NCBI GenBank assembly: GCA_023423695.1 | Contig: JAFAFA010000048.1 | Location: forward strand, 123,527 to 187,526 | Direction of reading: 5' to 3' | From: Pseudomonadota bacterium | Lineage (GTDB): Bacteria > Pseudomonadota > Alphaproteobacteria > Azospirillales > Azospirillaceae | DNA: 64,000 bases | Part shown: piece after piece, positions 26,167-35,091 of the stretch | Numbering within the stretch: the stretch's first letter is position 1 | Layout of the letters: each line of letters starts with the position of its first letter | Program-made: the position numbers and the translations under genes | The notes under the pieces: model-generated | Database searches by the model: none | What the model was told of the DNA's origin: nothing | What the model saw: only the letters and a program-made list of their open reading frames with translations

Positions 26167-27776
26167 TGGGTGCCTCCCGTCGTTCCGGGTGTGCGGGCAA
26201 CGGACATCACGGCACCGTTGTAGTCGCGCGGCGCATGCAGCGACTTCGCGGTGTCCTCCATGTAGCGCATCGCCGGCCCGGCCTGGACGGTCAGTGCCAC
26301 ATTGAGGCCGAGCAGAAGCAGGACCGGCGCGATCTCCGCCACCCGCACGCGCGGCGCCTCCTCGGAGGGAGAGGCCCAGAAGGCGTCGATGCCGGCACGC
26401 GTCATCGCCACCACCGTCGCCAGCCCGGACAGGACCAGCGCCGCCATCAGCACCCAGGTGGTGACCGGCACGTCCGGACCGGCGGCCAGCAGCGGCGACA
26501 GGATCGCGAACTTGGCGAGAAAGCCCGACAGCGGCGGCAGGCCGGCGAGCAGCAGCGCGCTGGACATGAAGCCGATGCCGAGGATCGCCATCGTCGCCGG
26601 AATCGCGACGCCGGCCCCGCCATCGTCGGAGTCCTCGTCATCGCCCTCGCCATACGCCTCGCGGGTCACCGCCAGCACGTCGGCGCCGACGGCGCGCCCG
26701 CGCTCCACCAGTTCCACCACCAGGAAGAAGCCGGCGACCGCCAGGACCGAACTGCTGAGATAGAACAGGGCGCCGCCGGTCACCGACAGCTGCCCGGCGC
26801 CGATGGCGGCCAGCAGCGTGCCGGACGACACAAGCACGCTCGCCCCGGCCAGCCGTGCCATGTTCTGCGTCGCCAGCACGGCGATCGACCCGAAGCCGAT
26901 GGTCAGCAGCCCGCCGACCAGCAGGACGGTGCCGCCGAAGCCCGAGGAGGCGCCGGCCCCGTCGCCGAACACCAGCAGCCACAGCCGCAGCACGGCATAC
27001 ACGCCGACCTTGCTGAGGATGGAGACGATGGCGGCAGAGGCCGCGCCCAGGGTGGAGTAGGTGTTGGGCAGCCAGAAGCCCAGCGGCCACATCCCCGCCT
27101 TGATCAGGAAGGCGACGCCCAGAATGGCCGCTCCGGCCTCCAGCATCGCCCGGTCCTCCGCCGCCAGCCCGGCGACACGGCCGGCCAGATCGGCCATGTT
27201 GAGGGTTCCGGAGATGCCGTAGATCATGCTGACGCCGATCAGGAACAGCAGCGACGCCGACAGGTTGATGGCGATGTAGTGCAGCCCCGCCCGCACCCGC
27301 GCAAGGCCCGAGCCGTGCAGGGTCAGCCCATAGGAGGCGGCCAGCATGATCTCGAAGAAGACGAACAGGTTGAACAGGTCGCCGGTCAGGAAGGCTCCGT
27401 TCAGCCCCATCAGCTGGAACTGGAACAGTGAATGGAAATGCGCGCCAGCCTTCTGCCAGCGCGGCAGCGAGAACAGCAGGGCGGCCACCCCCAGGATGCC
27501 GGTCAGCACCAGCATCAGCGCGGCGAAGCGGTCCAGAACCAGCACGATGCCGAAATTGGCCGGCCAGTCGCCCAGCCGGTAGACGCGGACGCCGGCCGCG
27601 CCCGAATCCGCGACCGTCATCGCCAGGATGGCCAGCCCCAGCAGGGCGAGCGCCGACGCCATGCCGATCACGGCCTTCAACGTGCGCTGCCGCTCGTCGA
27701 TCAGCATCATCACCGCTCCCGCGAGCATGGGCAGGACAATGGGCGCGATGGTCAGGTGATCCATCCAGCCAGTCAC
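26163..27776 (-). CDS. phaD: multisubunit cation/proton antiporter subunit D
   Basis: 537 residues from a GTG at 27776 (VTGWMDHLTIAPIVLP) with GGAG 9 bases ahead; the GTG overlaps the phaC stop. An ATG at 27764 is the alternative. About 14 membrane helices show the NuoN/MrpD proton-pumping family pattern, including the conserved AGIKAGMFPLH-like segment written here as LIKAGMWPLGFWLPN. An acidic insert near residues 375-390 (EGDDEDSDDGGAG) is unusual for the family. MrpA and MrpD carry the ion path of the complex. Confidence 0.9.
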   Translation of the reverse strand: MTGWMDHLTIAPIVLPMLAGAVMMLIDERQRTLKAVIGMASALALLGLAILAMTVADSGAAGVRVYRLGDWPANFGIVLVLDRFAALMLVLTGILGVAALLFSLPRWQKAGAHFHSLFQFQLMGLNGAFLTGDLFNLFVFFEIMLAASYGLTLHGSGLARVRAGLHYIAINLSASLLFLIGVSMIYGISGTLNMADLAGRVAGLAAEDRAMLEAGAAILGVAFLIKAGMWPLGFWLPNTYSTLGAASAAIVSILSKVGVYAVLRLWLLVFGDGAGASSGFGGTVLLVGGLLTIGFGSIAVLATQNMARLAGASVLVSSGTLLAAIGAGQLSVTGGALFYLSSSVLAVAGFFLVVELVERGRAVGADVLAVTREAYGEGDDEDSDDGGAGVAIPATMAILGIGFMSSALLLAGLPPLSGFLAKFAILSPLLAAGPDVPVTTWVLMAALVLSGLATVVAMTRAGIDAFWASPSEEAPRVRVAEIAPVLLLLGLNVALTVQAGPAMRYMEDTAKSLHAPRDYNGAVMSVARTPGTTGGTQ

Positions 27777-28117
27777 CGACTCTTCTCCTTTCCGTCGACA
27801 TGGTCGGTCCCGGTCAGGCCGCGTGCGGCGAGGAGCAGGACGAGGAACAGGGCGGTGGTGGCGAAGCCGATGACGATGGCGGTCAGCACCAGGGCCTGCG
27901 GCACCGGATCGGCATGCATGGCGAGGTTGCCGGCCCGGCCGCCCTCCAGGATCGGTTCGGCACCGGTGCGCAGGCCGCCGGTGGAGAAGATGAACAGGTT
28001 GACGGCATAGGACAGCAGCGACAGGCCGATGATCACCTGGAAGGTGCGGGGACGCAGCAGCAGCCACACGCCGGAGCCGGTCAGCACGCCGATGCCGAGC
28101 GAAAGGATCAGTTCCAT
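27773..28117 (-). CDS. phaC: multisubunit cation/proton antiporter subunit C
   Basis: 114 residues, three membrane helices, homologous in pattern to NuoK (SGVWLLLRPRTFQVIIGLSL; DPVPQALVLTAIVIGFATTAL). The DPxPQALVLTAIVI motif is diagnostic of MnhC/PhaC. It lies one base after the phaAB stop and overlaps phaD. It is a core membrane subunit next to subunit D. Confidence 0.93.
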   Translation of the reverse strand: MELILSLGIGVLTGSGVWLLLRPRTFQVIIGLSLLSYAVNLFIFSTGGLRTGAEPILEGGRAGNLAMHADPVPQALVLTAIVIGFATTALFLVLLLAARGLTGTDHVDGKEKSR

Positions 28118-28118
28118 G

Positions 28119-31070
28119 TCAGTCGTCTCCCACGGCGGACGGCACCGGTTCAGGTACGGCCGGCATCTCCGCCGGCCGCGGCGCCGCGGCGCGATGGCCG
28201 CGCAGCGACTGGCGGGCCAGCGCGATCAGGATCAGAATGGTGGCACCCACCACCAGGGCGAAGACGCCGATGTCGAACAGCAGGGCGCTCGCCACCGGAA
28301 TCTTCCCCAGCACCGGCAGCTCGGCATAGGCGAAATAACTGGTCAGGAAGGGCCGGCCGAAGATCCAGGCGCCAAGCCCGGTGCCGGCTGCCAGCAGGAT
28401 CCCGATCCCCATCCAGCGCATCGGCAGGACGCGCAGCCGCGCCTCCACCCACTGGGTACCGCCGAACATGTATTGCAGGATCATCGCGATCGCCACGGTC
28501 AGCCCGGCCGCGAAGCCGCCGCCCGGCAGGTCGTGGCCGCGCAGCAGCAGGAACAGCGCCACCATCAGGATCAGCGGGAACAGAAGCCGCGCGATCAGCG
28601 ACGGGATGAACAGCCATTCCGCCACCGTGTCGCCCTCCTTGCGGTCGGGCTGGGAGATGTCGAAGGCGCTCTGGTCGCGCTGCTGTTCGGGAACGTCGAC
28701 GCTGTCCGGCGCCGGACGGAAGCGGCGCAGCAGGGCGTAGGCGGTCAGCGCCACCGCGCCCAGCACCGTGATCTCCCCCATGGTGTCGAAGCCGCGGAAA
28801 TCCACCAGGATGACGTTGACGACGTTGGTGCCGCCGCCCTCGCTGTAGGCCAACTCCAGAAAATGCTGGGCCAGCAGTTCCGGCGGGAATCGGGTCATCA
28901 CGCCGAAGGCGAGACCGGCCATGCCGGCCCCGGCGGCGATGGCGATGGCGAGGTCGCGCAGGCGGCGGCCCAGGGTGACCGCCTCCGACCCGCGGGTGCC
29001 GGGAACGTCCAGCCGCTTGGGCAGCCAGCGCAGGCCCAGCAGAAGCAGGATGGTGGTGACGACCTCCACCAGCAGCTGGGTGAGCGCGAGGTCGGGGGCG
29101 GAAAACCAGACGAAGGTGACGCAGACGACCAGCCCGGCCCCTCCCAGCAGGATCAGCGCCGCCAGCCGGTGGAACTTCGCCTGCCAGGCGGCGCCCAGCG
29201 CGAAGGCGGCGCCCAGCGCCCAGATCAGCGCCAGCACCGGATCGATGCCCGACGGCACCAGATTGCCCGGCCCCAGCCCACGCATCCAGACCGTCCAACC
29301 GGCGGCCAGCACCGCCGCGCACACCACCAGACGGAGCTGCGGCTGCAGACGGCGGGTGCCGACCAGCCCCTCCGCCGTGCGGGCGAGGCGCCAGGACAGG
29401 AAGACCATCGTCCGTTCGAACATGCGCCGGCCTTCCAGCGCACGGATCAGCGGCGGCCCCTCGATCCCCTTGGCGAGATGGCTCTGCAGCAGGCGGTATA
29501 GGCAGAGCCCGGCGAGGAGGGCGGTGATGCTCATGATCAGCGGCCGGTTGAAGCCGTGCCAGACCGCAAGGCTGTATTCGGGCGTCGCCGCACCCAGCGC
29601 CGCCCGGGCGGCCATGTCCAGATAGGGACCGACGGTGGCGGCCGGCAGGATGCCGATGACGATGCAGGCCAGCACCAGCACTTCGACCGGGAAGCGCATC
29701 CAGGCCGGCGGCTCGTGCGGCTTCTTGGGCAGGTCCACCGGGTCCGGCCCGAAGAAGGCGCCATGGATGAAGCGCAGCGAATAGGCGACGCTGAAGGCGC
29801 TCGCCACCATGGCGGCGATCGGCAGGACGTCGAAGAAGACCGGCAGCGGACCCTTGGCCGACAGCGCCTCGGCGAAGAACATCTCCTTGGACAGGAATCC
29901 GTTCAGCAGCGGCACGCCCGCCATGGCGGCGGCGGCGACCAGCGCGAGGCGCGCGGTGAAGGGCATCAGGCGGTTCAGCCCGGACAGGCGCCGGATGTCG
30001 CGCGTCCCCGTCTCGTGGTCGATGATGCCGGCGGCCATGAACAGCGAGGCCTTGAAGGTCGCGTGGTTGATGATGTGGAAGATCGCCGCCACCATCGCCA
30101 GTTCGCTGTTCAGGCCCAGCAGCAGGGTGATCAGCCCGAGATGACTGATGGTCGAATAGGCGAGCAGCCCCTTCAGGTCGTGCTGGAAGATGGCGATGTA
30201 GGCGCCGAGCAGCAGGGTGGCGAGACCGGCGGACCCGACGATCCAGAACCATGCCTCCGTCCCCGCCAGCACCGGCCACAGCCGCGCCATCAGGAAGACG
30301 CCCGCCTTCACGAGCGTCGCCGAATGCAGATAGGCCGACACCGGGGTCGGCGCCGCCATGGCGTGCGGCAGCCAGAAATGGAAGGGGAACTGCGCGCTCT
30401 TGGTCAGGGCACCGAGCAGGATTAGCACCAATGCCGGCAGATAGAGCGGATGCGCGCGGATGTGGTCCCCCGCCGCCAGCACCGCATCCAACTCGTAACT
30501 GCCGACGATGTGGCCGAGGATCAGGACGCCCGCGAACAGGCAGAGGCCGCCGGTCGCCGTGACGGTCAGCGCCATGCGCGCGCCGTCGCGCGCGGCGGCG
30601 GTGTGGTGCCAATAGCCGATCAGCAGAAAGGAGAAGAGGCTGGTCAGCTCCCAGAAGAAGGCGAGCTGGATCAGGTTGCCCGACAGCACCACCCCCGTCA
30701 TCGACCCCATGAAGGCGAGGAGGAAGGCGAAGAAGCGCGGGACCGGGTCCTCGGCCGCCATGTAATAGCGGGCATAGACCACCACCAGCGTGCCGACGCC
30801 GAACACCAGCCCGGCGAACAGCCAGGCGAAGCCGTCCATGCGCAAGGAGAATTCCAGCCCCAACGTCGGCATCCATTCGGCCGAATAACGCACCACGCCG
30901 CCCGCCGACACCGTCGGATAGGCCGACCACACCATCGCCAGCCCGACCAGCGCCACGCCGCCCGCCAGCCACGCCGCCGCGTTACGCGCATGCGTGGGCA
31001 ACAGCCCGGCGACGAGCGCGCCGGCGAACGGGAATGCAACGGCGATCAGGAGCAGCAGTGCGTCGGGCAT
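28119..31070 (-). CDS. phaAB: fused multisubunit cation/proton antiporter subunits A and B
   Basis: 983 residues. The NuoL/MrpA-like part covers about 1-650, with HSATLVKAGVFLMARLWPV and the NHATFKASLFMAAGIIDHETGTRD motif. An MrpA C-terminal extension and a fused MrpB-like domain end the protein (about 800-960; DLPGGGFAAGLTVAIAMILQ). The A-B fusion is the form known as PhaAB in Sinorhizobium, where it is a K+/H+ antiporter needed for alkaline pH and nodule invasion. Ion specificity here (K+ versus Na+) is inferred from that similarity only. It follows an EIIA gene by 40 bases. Confidence 0.93.
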   Translation of the reverse strand: MPDALLLLIAVAFPFAGALVAGLLPTHARNAAAWLAGGVALVGLAMVWSAYPTVSAGGVVRYSAEWMPTLGLEFSLRMDGFAWLFAGLVFGVGTLVVVYARYYMAAEDPVPRFFAFLLAFMGSMTGVVLSGNLIQLAFFWELTSLFSFLLIGYWHHTAAARDGARMALTVTATGGLCLFAGVLILGHIVGSYELDAVLAAGDHIRAHPLYLPALVLILLGALTKSAQFPFHFWLPHAMAAPTPVSAYLHSATLVKAGVFLMARLWPVLAGTEAWFWIVGSAGLATLLLGAYIAIFQHDLKGLLAYSTISHLGLITLLLGLNSELAMVAAIFHIINHATFKASLFMAAGIIDHETGTRDIRRLSGLNRLMPFTARLALVAAAAMAGVPLLNGFLSKEMFFAEALSAKGPLPVFFDVLPIAAMVASAFSVAYSLRFIHGAFFGPDPVDLPKKPHEPPAWMRFPVEVLVLACIVIGILPAATVGPYLDMAARAALGAATPEYSLAVWHGFNRPLIMSITALLAGLCLYRLLQSHLAKGIEGPPLIRALEGRRMFERTMVFLSWRLARTAEGLVGTRRLQPQLRLVVCAAVLAAGWTVWMRGLGPGNLVPSGIDPVLALIWALGAAFALGAAWQAKFHRLAALILLGGAGLVVCVTFVWFSAPDLALTQLLVEVVTTILLLLGLRWLPKRLDVPGTRGSEAVTLGRRLRDLAIAIAAGAGMAGLAFGVMTRFPPELLAQHFLELAYSEGGGTNVVNVILVDFRGFDTMGEITVLGAVALTAYALLRRFRPAPDSVDVPEQQRDQSAFDISQPDRKEGDTVAEWLFIPSLIARLLFPLILMVALFLLLRGHDLPGGGFAAGLTVAIAMILQYMFGGTQWVEARLRVLPMRWMGIGILLAAGTGLGAWIFGRPFLTSYFAYAELPVLGKIPVASALLFDIGVFALVVGATILILIALARQSLRGHRAAAPRPAEMPAVPEPVPSAVGDD

Positions 31071-31110
31071 GAAGTCCTACGGTCGTATGGATCGGCGGGG
31101 CCGGGTGGGG

Positions 31111-31620
31111 TCAGAGGCCGGGCGGCACGTCGTCAGGGTCCTTGACGGGGTCCGGATCCTCCGCATCCCGGGCGACGGCCTGGAGGACGATCTGGGCCGC
31201 GTCGTCGGCCGTCTTCGCACCGCGCAGACGGCGCGCCGATTGCGGATCGCGCAAGGCCCCGCAGATCTCGGCCATGGCGCCCAGCAGCCCCTTGCGGTTG
31301 GACGCCGGCCACAGAGCCAGGAAGACGAGGTCGACCGGCTCGTCGTCGCGCGCATCGAAGTCGATCGCGCGCTGGAGCCGGGCGAAGAGGACGACCGGGG
31401 CCGCCAGCTCGGCAAGTTCCGTATGCGGAAGGGCCACGCCCTTGCCGAGCGCGGTGGAGCCGATCTTCTCACGCGCCAGCAGGGCATCCAGGATTTCCGG
31501 AGCCGGCCGGCCGCTGCGGCTGGCCGCCTCCTCCGCCAGCCGGTCGAGCAAGGCCGGCTTGTTGGCGGGAGCGGCGTCGAGGATGACGTCGGCCGCGGAA
31601 AACAGCTCAGTGATGGCCAT
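31111..31620 (-). CDS. PTS EIIA(Ntr)-like protein
   Basis: 169 residues from the Met at 31620 (MAITELFSAADVIL). The EIIA fructose/Ntr fold has the phospho-His motif GVALPHTEL and the region VDLVFLALWPASNRKGLLGAMAEICGAL. An upstream in-frame stretch (to 31686) reads as a repeat of ENRM-type units and overlaps the usp 3' end; it is not chosen. EIIA(Ntr) proteins control K+ uptake in other bacteria by binding TrkA or KdpD. Position just before phaAB suggests control of this antiporter. A C-terminal acidic tail (DPDPVKDPDDVPPGL) is specific to it. Confidence 0.85.
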   Translation of the reverse strand: MAITELFSAADVILDAAPANKPALLDRLAEEAASRSGRPAPEILDALLAREKIGSTALGKGVALPHTELAELAAPVVLFARLQRAIDFDARDDEPVDLVFLALWPASNRKGLLGAMAEICGALRDPQSARRLRGAKTADDAAQIVLQAVARDAEDPDPVKDPDDVPPGL

Positions 31621-31635
31621 CTGGTTCTCCGGCGT

Positions 31636-31680
31636 CCGATTATCCGCCATCCGATTCTCCACCATCCGATTCTCCATTGA
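31636..31680. repeat. three tandem 15-bp units at the usp-EIIA junction
   Basis: Units at 31636-31650, 31651-31665 and 31666-31680 begin CCGATT[A/C]TCC. Units 2 and 3 encode an ESDGG repeat at the end of the universal stress protein. Unit 1 differs by one base at the position that turns a Glu codon (GAA) into the usp stop (TAA). Slippage here would lengthen or shorten the protein tail. Confidence 0.75.
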
Positions 31681-32548
31681 GGCCAAAGGTCGAGGCGGGC
31701 ACCGGGGAGCGGACGCCGCCTGTACCGCCGATCAGCACGTCGCAGGGCAGTGCCTCGATCACTTCCGAGGCCGTGCTGCCCAGCAGGGCACGGGAAACGC
31801 CGCTGCGTCGGGCCGAGCCCAGGGCGACCAGATCGTACCGGCCTTCCCGCGCGAGATCGACGATCCGCCGCCCGGGAGAACCGGTGAGCAGGATCGTCTC
31901 GACCGCCGGTTCCTGATCCGGTCCGCCGGCCGAATCGCCGAGCACTTTCCGGAAATCGTGCGCGAACTGCGCCGTGTCCAGGGGCGAATTGAACCGGCCC
32001 GCCGTTCCCGGCAGATCGACGACATGCAGCAGGTGGATGCTTCCCTCCCGCATCAGCATCCGCACGCAGTCCACCGAAGGGCCCGAGCGTTCGGAGAAGT
32101 CGACCGGCACCAGCGTCCGCAGATAGGGCCGGAGCGGCTTGTCGCGCACGATCAGCATCGGCGTTCCATCGGCGATCGCGATGCGTTCGATGGTGGAGGC
32201 CAGGAACAGGTCCGCCACTCGGTTGCGCTGGTGCAGGCCCACCACCAGAAGGTCGGGCAGCCACAGCCCGGCATAGCCGGCAACCCGGTGTTCGACGGCG
32301 TCGCCTCGCACCGCGACCGCCTGGGACCGGATCTCCGCCCCGCCGGGCACGGCCAGGATGTGCCGCTGGAGTTCCGCTTCCACATGGTGCAGCGGCAGGC
32401 AGCCATAGGGACCGCCGGTGCCGTCGACGACATGCAGCGCCGTCAACTCCGCATCGAACCGCCGGGAAAGCTGGACGGCGCGCTCCAACGCGCGGTCCGA
32501 TTTCGGTTCCAGGTCGGTTGCCAGCAGAATGCGCCGAAGGCTCGCCAT
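31640..32548 (-). CDS. tandem-domain universal stress protein
   Basis: 302 residues from the ATG at 32548 with GGGAGAG six bases ahead. Two UspA-like domains: about 1-150 (RRILLATDLEPKSDRALERAVQLS) and 155-290 (RTLVPVDFSERSGPSVDCVRML, DLVALGSARRSGVSRALLGSTASEVI). The G-x2-G-x9-G-S/T nucleotide signature looks present in the second domain. A C-terminal GESDGGESDGG tail comes from a tandem repeat (31636-31680). It is the first gene of the usp-EIIA-pha operon; related Usp proteins bind ATP and act in osmotic or K+ stress. Confidence 0.88.
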   Translation of the reverse strand: MASLRRILLATDLEPKSDRALERAVQLSRRFDAELTALHVVDGTGGPYGCLPLHHVEAELQRHILAVPGGAEIRSQAVAVRGDAVEHRVAGYAGLWLPDLLVVGLHQRNRVADLFLASTIERIAIADGTPMLIVRDKPLRPYLRTLVPVDFSERSGPSVDCVRMLMREGSIHLLHVVDLPGTAGRFNSPLDTAQFAHDFRKVLGDSAGGPDQEPAVETILLTGSPGRRIVDLAREGRYDLVALGSARRSGVSRALLGSTASEVIEALPCDVLIGGTGGVRSPVPASTFGLNGESDGGESDGG

Positions 32549-32704
32549 CGTGACTCTCCCGGTTTCGTGAGTATCTCCGGTCTGTTTCCGGGCCTTTGCG
32601 TCGCAAAGTTCACTTCGTGCGGGCAAAAATCACCACGCGAAATGGCCCTGCAACGGACCCCTTGATGATCGGAAGTCTGTCGCAGTCTGTCCATGCCGGG
32701 AAAT

Positions 32705-32746
32705 ACGGACCCCAAAGCGTTGCATACTGCTTTGCAGAGTGTCCGT
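32705..32746. promoter_or_regulatory. nested inverted repeats between usp and the MASE1 kinase gene
   Basis: Outer arms ACGGAC (32705-32710) and GTCCGT (32741-32746) enclose inner arms CAAAGC (32713-32718) and GCTTTG (32729-32734). The 261-base divergent region 32549-32809 holds nothing coding. This is the most structured part of it and could be a regulator site or a leader hairpin of the kinase mRNA. Confidence 0.35.
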
Positions 32747-32809
32747 AGTATTACGGTTCAGATCATTTCACCTGATGCAGCCGGCTTCGGTTGGCGCTAC
32801 CATCGGCCC

Positions 32810-34465
32810 ATGCCACAGACTGTCCGCTGCCGATGGATGTTCATTCCGGCCTATCTGGCCGCCCATATGTTCCTGGATTGGATCAGCTTCATCCATGCGG
32901 TCTCGCCGATCAACATCACGCCGTGGAATCCGCCGGCCGGCCTGATGATGGGGCTGTCCGTGCTGCTGGGCGTGCGCGCGGTGCCGCTGGTCTGGCTGGG
33001 GCTGACCGCCGCCGACATGGTGGTCCGCGACCTGCCGGTTGGCCTGGGAACCGCTCTTCTGGCGAACGGCATCGTCGCCCTGGGCTATGGGGCGGCGGGT
33101 GGGATGTTGCGCAAGGTCATCGACCCGGGGCTGTCCAGCCTGCGCGACATCGTTCTGCTGCTCGGCGGCAGTGCAGCGGCGGTTCTGGTCATCGGGCTGG
33201 GCTTCATCACCGTCCACACGGCGGCCGGGCTGTTCGGATGGGCACATTTTCCGGAGGTGCTGCTGCGCTTCTGGACCGGCGAGATCATCGGTATCGCGGT
33301 CCTGACCCCGATGGTGCTGATGGCACGGCGCATGCCGGCGCTGCGGTGGTCATGGGGCGGTGCCGCCGAGGTTCTGGCCCATGGGGCGCTGATCGGCTTC
33401 ACCCTGTGGTTGGATTTCGGTCCGCTGGCCTCGTCCCAGTACGAGCATTTCTACCTGCTGTTCCTGCCGGCCATCGCGGTCGCGGTCCGGCACGGGCTGG
33501 GCGGGGCGGTGCTGGCCTCGGCCGCCACGCAGGCCGGCCTGATCGCCGCCATCGAGGTGGCCGGCGTCGATACCGCGCGCATGGCGCATTTCCAGCTTCT
33601 GATGCTGACGCTCGCCATCACCATCCTGCTGCTCGGCGCCGTCGTCAGCGAACGCCGCCGGGTGGAGGACAGGCTGCGGGTGCGGCAGTCCGACCTTGCC
33701 CATGCCTCCCGCCTGATCGAGGCGGGGGAAATGGCGGCGGCGCTGGCCCATGAACTGAACCAGCCGCTGGCGGCGACGATGGGCTACGCCCGCGCCGCCC
33801 GCAAGATCGCGCGGATGGAGGAGGCCTCCCCCCGCCTGACCGAGATCCTCGACAAGACGGTCACCCAGGCGGAGCGGGCCGACCGCGTCATCCGCAGCCT
33901 GCGCGACTTCGTGCGCAAGGGTGCCCGCGACCGGGCGCCGCTGCCTGTCGCCACGCTGATCGCCGACTGCCTGACGCTGGCCGGCCCGCTCGCCAGCCGC
34001 CATGCGGTGGAGATCGCCGCGGAGGTCGCGCCCGCCCTGCCCGCCATCGCCGGCGATGCGGTTCAATTGCAGCAGGCGATCCTGAACCTCGTCCGCAACG
34101 CGGCGGAGGCGATGACGCCCGACGGCGCCCGGCCGGAGGAGCCGTCAGGCCGGCGCCGAATCGTGATCTTCGCCTCTCCCGCCACCCAGCCCGGTTTCGT
34201 CTCCATCGGCGTGCGCGACACCGGACCCGGCCTCGCCGAAGTCGTGGAACGCAACCTGTTCGCGCCCTTCGTCACCACCAAGCCGACCGGCATGGGGCTG
34301 GGGCTGTCCATCGTGCGCACCATCGTCGATTCCCATGGCGGCACTTTGACCGCGCGCAGTGGCAGTAGCGGTGGCAATGGCGCCGCGAATGGCGCAGAAG
34401 GGGGAACCGTGTTCCAGTTCACCATTCCCGTGCATGCGAAGGACAGGGAAGGAGAGTCTGCATGA
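32810..34465 (+). CDS. MASE1-domain sensor histidine kinase
   Basis: 551 residues from the ATG at 32810. A MASE1-like integral membrane sensor (about 8-285; eight helices, with the WNPPAGLMMGLSVLLGVRAVPLVWLG segment split by helix ends). A coiled-coil region leads to HisKA with ALAHELNQPLAA (His314) and an ATPase domain ending GMGLGLSIVRTIVDSHGG. HELNQPL is the FixL/DctB-type H box. No PAS domain lies between the membrane part and the kinase. It overlaps the FixJ-like regulator by ATGA and forms a pair with it. Signal unknown. Confidence 0.9.
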   Translation: MPQTVRCRWMFIPAYLAAHMFLDWISFIHAVSPINITPWNPPAGLMMGLSVLLGVRAVPLVWLGLTAADMVVRDLPVGLGTALLANGIVALGYGAAGGMLRKVIDPGLSSLRDIVLLLGGSAAAVLVIGLGFITVHTAAGLFGWAHFPEVLLRFWTGEIIGIAVLTPMVLMARRMPALRWSWGGAAEVLAHGALIGFTLWLDFGPLASSQYEHFYLLFLPAIAVAVRHGLGGAVLASAATQAGLIAAIEVAGVDTARMAHFQLLMLTLAITILLLGAVVSERRRVEDRLRVRQSDLAHASRLIEAGEMAAALAHELNQPLAATMGYARAARKIARMEEASPRLTEILDKTVTQAERADRVIRSLRDFVRKGARDRAPLPVATLIADCLTLAGPLASRHAVEIAAEVAPALPAIAGDAVQLQQAILNLVRNAAEAMTPDGARPEEPSGRRRIVIFASPATQPGFVSIGVRDTGPGLAEVVERNLFAPFVTTKPTGMGLGLSIVRTIVDSHGGTLTARSGSSGGNGAANGAEGGTVFQFTIPVHAKDREGESA

Positions 34466-35082
34466 CGACCGAAAAGCCTGTCGCCTTCGTGGTGGACGAC
34501 GACGAGGCGGTACGCGATGCCCTGGCGCTTCACCTGGATCTGGCCGGGCTGTCGGTGCGATGCTGCGCTTCGGCGGCGGAGTTCCTGGAGGCCGCTTCGC
34601 CCGACCAGCCCGGCTGCGCGATCCTCGACATCCGCATGCCGGGGATGGACGGCCTGGATTTGCAGCAGGAGATGGTCCGCCGCGGCCTGACCCTGCCCGT
34701 CATCATAATCACCGGCCATGGCGACGTGACCGCCGCCGTCCGTGCCTTCCGCGCCGGGGCGGTGGATTTCCTGCAGAAGCCCTTCGACGAGGATCTGCTG
34801 ATCGAACGGGTGCAGGAAGCCTTCGAGCGCGACCTCGCCACCCGCCGTGCCGACGTGGAGGCCGGGGAGATTCGCCGCCGGCTTGCCCTGCTCAGCCCGC
34901 GCGAACTGGAAGTGATGGACATGGTCGCCGAGGGCCTGCCCAACAAGACGATCGCCCAGCGGCTTTCCATCGGCATCCGCACGGTGGAGACCCACCGCGC
35001 CCGCGTGCTGGAAAAGATGGAGGCACGCAACGCCCCGGAGTTGGCCCGCATGCAGATGCTGCTGGGCGGGCGGCGAGAGTAG
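34462..35082 (+). CDS. FixJ/NarL-type response regulator
   Basis: 206 residues. The receiver domain (6-120) has Asp12-Asp13-Asp14, phospho-Asp56 (ILDIRMPG), the TGHGDV motif and Lys in FLQKPF. The LuxR-type DNA-binding domain lies at about 140-200 (LSPRELEVMDMVAEGLPNKTIA, GIRTVETHRARVLEKM). The TGHGDVxxAVRAFRAGAVDFLQKPF stretch is typical of FixJ/TodT regulators. The start overlaps the kinase stop (ATGA). Confidence 0.92.
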   Translation: MTTEKPVAFVVDDDEAVRDALALHLDLAGLSVRCCASAAEFLEAASPDQPGCAILDIRMPGMDGLDLQQEMVRRGLTLPVIIITGHGDVTAAVRAFRAGAVDFLQKPFDEDLLIERVQEAFERDLATRRADVEAGEIRRRLALLSPRELEVMDMVAEGLPNKTIAQRLSIGIRTVETHRARVLEKMEARNAPELARMQMLLGGRRE

Positions 35083-35091
35083 GTGGAGATT

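Noticed and set aside
32664..32680. FNR/FixK-like box (TTGAT) upstream of the MASE1 kinase
   Set aside because: The left half is present, but the ATCAA right half is absent at the required spacing.
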